DNA from: Azotosporobacter soli
Lineage (GTDB): Bacteria; Bacillota; Negativicutes; SG130
DNA length: 64,000 nt
Assembly (NCBI RefSeq): GCF_030542965.1
Contig: NZ_JAUAOA010000011.1
Coordinates: 34,888 to 98,887, forward strand
Direction: 5' to 3'
In this document: piece after piece, positions 60,012-64,000 of the stretch
How positions within the stretch are numbered: the stretch's first letter is position 1
How the letters are laid out: each line of letters begins with the position of its first letter
Program-made: the position numbers and the translations under genes
The notes under the pieces: model-generated
The model's database searches: none
The model's input: the letters and a program-made list of their open reading frames with translations, nothing else
What the model was told of the DNA's origin: nothing

Positions 60012-61385
60012 ATGTTGGGACTGGGAATTGCGGCTATCGTAGTGGTGATCGTCGCACGTTATGTTTTAAAGCGGTATCAACCACAGGCGGTGCTCTTTAT
60101 CGGCGGTCTGGCGATGATGTACATCGCGCTGGCGTTGAACATGGGGGCGCTGTTGCCTGCAAAGCAAAGTACAGGACTGGTTTGGCTGGATACGTTTGAA
60201 TTTATCAAGCAGACGTTCAGCAGCCGCGCCGCCTCGCTCGGCCTGATCATCATGGTGGTCGGCGGATTTTCTCGCTATATGGAAACAATCGGCGCCAGCA
60301 CGGCGTTGGTCAAGACCGCGGTCAAGCCGCTGCAAAAAGTCGGACGTCCGTACTTGGTATTGGCGCTGACGTCGATGCTGACCAACGTCCTGGCGATGTT
60401 CATCAGCAGTGCGTCAGGCTTTGGGCTGTTGCTGATGGTCACGATGTTCCCGGTCATGGTAAGTCTGGGCGTAAGTCGACTGGCTGCGGCCGCGGTCATT
60501 GCCACCGCGTCTGCGCCGGGGTGGGGGCCGGCGGCCTCGGACAATATCTTTGCTGCGGAACTTTCGGGCATGGACATTATCCCTTACTTCTTTGATTATC
60601 AGGTGCCGGTCGGACTTTGCACGGTAGCGGCGCTCGCGATCGGACATTTCTTCGTGCAGCAGTGGATGGACGCCAAAGAGGCGCATATCGGAGAAAGTGC
60701 TACGGTGAACGTCGATGAAAGCAAACAGAAGCCGGAGATCAAAGTGCCGGCCTTTTATGCGCTGCTACCGACGATCCCGCTCTTTTTGATTTTGATTTTC
60801 GGACAGCTTTACAAAAGCATCAAGATGGATATCAATCTTGCTACGTTCTTAGGTCTGGCTGTTGCGATGCTGTTTGAATTTATCCGAAGTCGCGACGGAA
60901 AGAAAGTCTGCAAAGATTTGCAGAGCTTCTTTGACGGGATGGGCTTGCAGATGGCGGCGGTCGTAACGCTCGTCGTCGCGGGCGAAACGTTCGCGAAAGG
61001 ACTGATGTCGCTCGGCGCGATCGATACGCTGATCAACGGTGCGCAAAACGCCGGTTTCGGCGGCGTCGGTATGATCTTCGTCGTCGTCGCGATCATCATC
61101 GCATCGACGCTGGTGATGGGGTCGGGCAATGCGCCGTTCTTCGCGTTCGCGCCGCTTGCGCCGAAAGTGGCGGCGCTGTCCGGCATTCATCCGGTATTGA
61201 TGCTGCTGCCGATGAACTTTGTCTCCAACCTGGCGCGTTCGCTTTCGCCGATCGCAGCGGTGATGATGGTCGTCAGCGGTGCAGCGGGCGTATCGCCGGT
61301 CGCGCTGGCGAAGCGCACCTGCATTCCGATCGTCTTCGCGATCATCGTCAATCTCGCAGTGACGCTTCTCCTTTTCTATCACTAA
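60012..61385 (+). CDS. DcuC-family anaerobic C4-dicarboxylate carrier
   Basis: 457 residues, about 12-13 hydrophobic segments. It matches DcuC-type proteins: FSRYMETIGASTALVKTAVKPLQKVGRPYLVL (GASTALVK), FISSASGFGLLLMVTMFPVMVSLGVSR, ASAPGWGPAASDNIFAA and STLVMGSGNAPFFAFAPLAPKVA. E. coli DcuC mainly exports succinate during fermentation and exchanges fumarate for it. With DctA (34044) and the MatC-like carrier (4813) it is the third carboxylate transporter in the window. ATG 60012; RBS GGGGGAGAG. Confidence 0.9.
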   Translation: MLGLGIAAIVVVIVARYVLKRYQPQAVLFIGGLAMMYIALALNMGALLPAKQSTGLVWLDTFEFIKQTFSSRAASLGLIIMVVGGFSRYMETIGASTALVKTAVKPLQKVGRPYLVLALTSMLTNVLAMFISSASGFGLLLMVTMFPVMVSLGVSRLAAAAVIATASAPGWGPAASDNIFAAELSGMDIIPYFFDYQVPVGLCTVAALAIGHFFVQQWMDAKEAHIGESATVNVDESKQKPEIKVPAFYALLPTIPLFLILIFGQLYKSIKMDINLATFLGLAVAMLFEFIRSRDGKKVCKDLQSFFDGMGLQMAAVVTLVVAGETFAKGLMSLGAIDTLINGAQNAGFGGVGMIFVVVAIIIASTLVMGSGNAPFFAFAPLAPKVAALSGIHPVLMLLPMNFVSNLARSLSPIAAVMMVVSGAAGVSPVALAKRTCIPIVFAIIVNLAVTLLLFYH

Positions 61386-61389
61386 AATA

Positions 61390-61427
61390 AAAACCGCTGC
61401 CGTACTTGGAAAAACGGCAGCGGTTTT
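61390..61427 (+). terminator. intrinsic terminator after dcuC-like gene
   Basis: AAAACCGCTGCCGT (61390-61403) pairs perfectly with 61414-61427, then TTT. Confidence 0.93.
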
Positions 61428-61509
61428 TTTCGGCAAAAAACAAAAAGCAGGAAGCGGACGTTTTTTCGGGAAGCTTCTAGGTAAGAGCATTCGATTACGG
61501 AGGTATGAA

Positions 61510-63288
61510 ATGGACAAAGAGTTATGCTGGGATCTGACCGCGCTGTACGATGGTTTTGAAACGCCGGACTATCAGGCGGATTTTGCATTGCTGCGTCAGG
61601 CGGTCGAAAGTTTAAAGGGTTGGAACGGCGGAGAGGACGCCGTTCGTGCGGCAGAAGAATACATCGCCGCGCAAAATGAAATCCGTTCTCTGGCGGGCCG
61701 CTTGTACGGCTATGCCAGCCTGACCTACAGCGCGGACACGACGAACAGCGTCGCGCTGGCGCGTATGGAGACGGTCGCGAAAGAAACGGCGGAGCTGGCG
61801 GCGGTGGAGGTGCGTTTTGCCCGCTGGCTGGCGAAACAGGGTGAATTGACTTTGTTGGCGGAGCAGTCGGCGCTGCTGAAAGAGCATCTTTTCTTTCTGC
61901 AAGAAAGCGTCAGTTACGTAGAGCATCTGCTCAGCGAAGCGGAGGAACTGCTCTATGCGCGGCTGCGCCTCACCGCGTCGAGCGCCTGGAGTCAGCTGCA
62001 CGGCCAGCTGACCGCTACGCTGCAGGTGGAAATGAAAGAGGCGGAAGGGGTGGTGAAGCGTCCGCTCTCCGAGGTGCGCAATCTTGCCTTTTCCGGCGAT
62101 GCCAAGATCCGTGAGGCGGCATACGATGCGGAGTTGCTGGCGTATGAAACGATAAAGGACAGCGGCGCGGCCTGCCTAAACGGCATCAAAGGCGAAGTGA
62201 TCACGCTGGCCAAGGCGCGCGGTTACGCGTCGCCGCTTGCGCGGACGGTCAAGGAAGCGCGCATGGAGGAAGGAACGCTGACGGCGATGCTGACTGCACT
62301 AAAGGAAGCGTTGCCGCAGTTCAGGCGTTTTTATCGCGCGAAGGCGGCTTTGTTCGGCTACTCTGGCGGCCTGCCTTTTTACGATCTCTTTGCGCCGGTT
62401 GGCGTACTGGATAAGCAATACAGTTATACGGCAGCGAAGGCTACGATTTTGGAAAGCTTCCGGCGTTTCAGTCCCGGACTGGAAGCTGTGGCCCGCAATG
62501 CGTTCGAACAGCGTTGGATCGACGTCGAACCGCGCAGAGGCAAGCGGGGCGGCGCGTTTTGCCATAGCGTCCATCGCATTGCGCAGAGCCGGATTCTCTG
62601 TAATTTTTCCGGCAGCTTTAGCCATCTGACGACGATCGCGCATGAACTCGGGCATGCCTATCATGCAGCCTGTCTCTTTAAGCAGCCGTATTTGAATACG
62701 CGGTATACAATGCCGATTGCGGAAACCGCATCGATATTCTGCGAGACGGTAGTCAAAGACGCGGTCTTGTGCAACGCTTCAGAGGAAGAACGCTTTGTGA
62801 TGTTGGAGAACGATATCAGTGACGCCGGGCAGGTCATTGTCGACATTTATAGTCGCTATCTTTTTGAGTCAGAGCTGTTCCGTCGCCGCGAAAACGGGGC
62901 GCTGGGGGCGGATGAACTGTGCAGCATCATGCTAAAAGCGCAGCAAGAAGCCTATGGCGACGGCTTGGATCAGGAAAAGCTGCATCCCTATATGTGGCTG
63001 AATAAGCCGCATTATTATTCGGCCGGCACTAATTTCTACAACTTTCCCTATGCGTTCGGCTTGCTCTTTGCCAAGGGGTTGTATGCGATTTACCGTAAAA
63101 AAGGCGCAGCCTTTGTCGCAGAGTACGACAATCTGCTTGCCGCGACCGGGAAAGACAGTCTCGAAGAGGTTGCCGCGCTGGCCGGCATCGACATCCGAAC
63201 CCCGGCTTTTTGGCGCGAATCTTTGGCGGAGGTGACGGATCAGATCGAAACGTTTATCGGGCTGGCGGCAAAGGCCGGCGGACGATAA
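61510..63288 (+). CDS. pepF: oligoendopeptidase F (M3 family)
   Basis: 592 residues, a normal length for PepF. The zinc motif is TIAHELGHAYHA (HELGH, about 377-381), with the third ligand Glu in PIAETASIFCETVV about 27 residues later, and the YSAGTNFYNFPYAFG segment near 500 characteristic of M3B enzymes. It degrades short oligopeptides in the cytoplasm. ATG 61510 with TACGGAGGT upstream. It stands alone, between two strong terminators. Confidence 0.95.
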   Translation: MDKELCWDLTALYDGFETPDYQADFALLRQAVESLKGWNGGEDAVRAAEEYIAAQNEIRSLAGRLYGYASLTYSADTTNSVALARMETVAKETAELAAVEVRFARWLAKQGELTLLAEQSALLKEHLFFLQESVSYVEHLLSEAEELLYARLRLTASSAWSQLHGQLTATLQVEMKEAEGVVKRPLSEVRNLAFSGDAKIREAAYDAELLAYETIKDSGAACLNGIKGEVITLAKARGYASPLARTVKEARMEEGTLTAMLTALKEALPQFRRFYRAKAALFGYSGGLPFYDLFAPVGVLDKQYSYTAAKATILESFRRFSPGLEAVARNAFEQRWIDVEPRRGKRGGAFCHSVHRIAQSRILCNFSGSFSHLTTIAHELGHAYHAACLFKQPYLNTRYTMPIAETASIFCETVVKDAVLCNASEEERFVMLENDISDAGQVIVDIYSRYLFESELFRRRENGALGADELCSIMLKAQQEAYGDGLDQEKLHPYMWLNKPHYYSAGTNFYNFPYAFGLLFAKGLYAIYRKKGAAFVAEYDNLLAATGKDSLEEVAALAGIDIRTPAFWRESLAEVTDQIETFIGLAAKAGGR

Positions 63289-63310
63289 AAGCAACGAGCT
63301 GAGGGGAAAA

Positions 63311-63353
63311 TAAAATGTCGTCTATGTGCCATGGCACCATAGACGACATTTTA
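63311..63353 (+). terminator. terminator-like perfect hairpin after pepF
   Basis: A 16-bp perfect stem (63311-63326 with 63338-63353) around TGCCATGGCAC, which itself can pair. Right arm ends TTTTATT. May belong to pepF or mark the junction with the IS200 element. Confidence 0.85.
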
Positions 63354-63423
63354 TTGTATAAAGAAAACCACGCGCTAGGCGTGTGGTTCCGGAAAGCTTA
63401 TAGCTATAAGTAGAAAAGAAAAG

Positions 63424-63478
63424 CCTCCTTTGCTAGAATAAATGCAGGTTTGCCGACCGCATAAACTAACAAAGGAGG
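63424..63478 (+). promoter_or_regulatory. hairpin that hides the tnpA ribosome-binding site
   Basis: CCTCCTTTG (63424-63432) is the exact complement of CAAAGGAGG (63470-63478), the tnpA Shine-Dalgarno (AAGGAGG), 8-10 nt before ATG 63489. In IS200, a similar leader stem is known to hold tnpA translation low. The 37-nt loop could also pair with an antisense RNA. Confidence 0.75.
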
Positions 63479-63488
63479 AGTATCCAAA

Positions 63489-63959
63489 ATGGATAACAGC
63501 AGTTTAGCACACACAAAATGGAAATGCAAATACCATATAGTTTTCGCACCGAAATACAGAAGACAAATCATATATGGGAAAATAAAAAGTGATATCGGAG
63601 TTATACTGAGAAAGCTATGCGAACATAAAGGTGTTGAAATTATAGAAGCAAGTGCTTGCCCGGATCACGTTCACATGTTGGTAAGCATACCGCCGAAAAT
63701 AAGCGTGTCAAGTTTTGTGGGGTATCTAAAAGGAAAGAGTTCATTAATGATATTTGATAGGCATGCGAACTTGAAATATCGATATGGCAATCGACAGTTT
63801 TGGTGTAAAGGATACTATGTAGATACAGTAGGTCGAAATAAAAAAGCAATTGAAGAGTATATCAAAAATCAGTTAAAAGACGATGTGATCGCCGAGCAAC
63901 TTACTTTGAAAGAGCTAGTTGACCCGTTCACGGGTGAGCCAGCAAAAAAGTCGAAATAA
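63489..63959 (+). CDS. tnpA: IS200/IS605-family transposase TnpA
   Basis: 156 residues, the normal length of IS200-type Y1 HUH transposases. It has KYHIVFAPKYRRQI, the HUH motif as CPDHVHMLVSIPP, and the catalytic tyrosine in GYYVDTVGRNKKAIEEYIKNQ (the YYVDT segment), all typical. It cuts and rejoins single-stranded DNA at the element's hairpin ends. ATG 63489, with AAGGAGG upstream inside a stem. The gene looks intact. Confidence 0.95.
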   Translation: MDNSSLAHTKWKCKYHIVFAPKYRRQIIYGKIKSDIGVILRKLCEHKGVEIIEASACPDHVHMLVSIPPKISVSSFVGYLKGKSSLMIFDRHANLKYRYGNRQFWCKGYYVDTVGRNKKAIEEYIKNQLKDDVIAEQLTLKELVDPFTGEPAKKSK

Positions 63960-64000
63960 GACCCCTTTAGGGGTAGACTGAAAAGGCTATGCGGTTGGCG

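Larger units (their letters stand above)
63360..64000 (+). mobile_element. IS200/IS605-family element, left end and transposase; right end not certain
   Basis: The left-end hairpin at 63366-63388 (10-bp stem with one wobble, loop TAG) and the palindrome CTTATAGCTATAAG (63397-63410) precede the transposase gene, as at IS200/IS605 ends that TnpA recognises as single-stranded hairpins. ACCCC-TTTA-GGGGT at 63961-63974 follows the stop codon and may belong to the right end. The element is clearly AT-richer than the surrounding DNA. Its true edges cannot be fixed, and it may run past the window end. No TnpB gene is seen. Confidence 0.75.

Noticed and set aside
1..64000. CRISPR array, prophage or rRNA operon
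   Set aside because: No regularly spaced direct repeats, no phage structural or integrase genes and no rRNA-like sequence were seen.

Overview
The window is a contiguous piece of a bacterial chromosome of moderately high GC. Genes are dense and mostly in short operons separated by strong intrinsic terminators. The content fits an anaerobic, sporulation-lineage Firmicute, most likely of the Negativicutes (Sporomusa/Anaeromusa type). The pointers are a Na+-pumping decarboxylase, a selenium-type molybdenum hydroxylase maturation set, hybrid-cluster protein plus NrfHA, a SpoVB-type flippase, citXG and DcuC/DctA carriers. The taxonomic call is inference; no rRNA or marker gene proves it.

Layout. 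1-4.7 kb: an AlaX-like editing protein cut by the window edge, a cluster of DnaA boxes, a FUSC-type exporter, small unknown proteins and a bacteriohemerythrin. 4.8-10.8 kb (minus strand): a carboxylate transporter, the membrane and biotin parts of a sodium-pumping decarboxylase, and a CitA/CitB-type two-component system. No carboxyltransferase subunit is present. 11-13.6 kb: a SIMPL-domain protein and a chemoreceptor. 14-31 kb: a purine and molybdenum island. It holds yqeB, yqeC, a MoeA-like protein, mocA and a sigma-54 activator, then 8-oxoguanine deaminase, a three-subunit xanthine-dehydrogenase-type enzyme, two NCS2 purine permeases, adenine deaminase and a dihydropyrimidinase. 31-33 kb: modBC without modA, diverging from a single-domain Mop protein. 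33-46.8 kb: a PLD-type lipoprotein, DctA, a 1758-residue pseudokinase/ATPase/GGDEF protein, RNA modification enzymes, a NERD protein, an orphan CitXG and an HD-GYP protein. 46.8-52.8 kb: tRNA-Thr(CGU), hcp, and a cytochrome c nitrite reductase operon with its own haem-attachment genes (resB, ccsA-like, nrfH, nrfA). 53-63.3 kb: DedA, SpoVB-like, deoC, two unknown genes, an amino-acid permease fused to a solute-binding protein, DcuC and oligoendopeptidase F. 63.3 kb to the end: an IS200-type element.

How the genes work together. The strongest regulatory signal is sigma-54. Near-consensus -24/-12 elements lie upstream of yqeB, of the 8-oxoguanine deaminase/xdh genes and of the permease-SBP fusion. 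The sigma-54 activator gene sits between the first two, and three copies of TTATC-N5-GATAA follow it. This suggests one activator switching on both cofactor maturation and the purine hydroxylase. Molybdate uptake (modBC) and storage (mop) next door would supply the metal. The giant GGDEF protein and the HD-GYP protein would make and break c-di-GMP.

The most unusual items are the permease-SBP fusion under sigma-54, the GGDEF protein with a dead kinase domain, the decarboxylase operon lacking its carboxyltransferase, and the yqeB/xdh sigma-54 circuit. No CRISPR array, prophage, rRNA or recognised riboswitch was seen.
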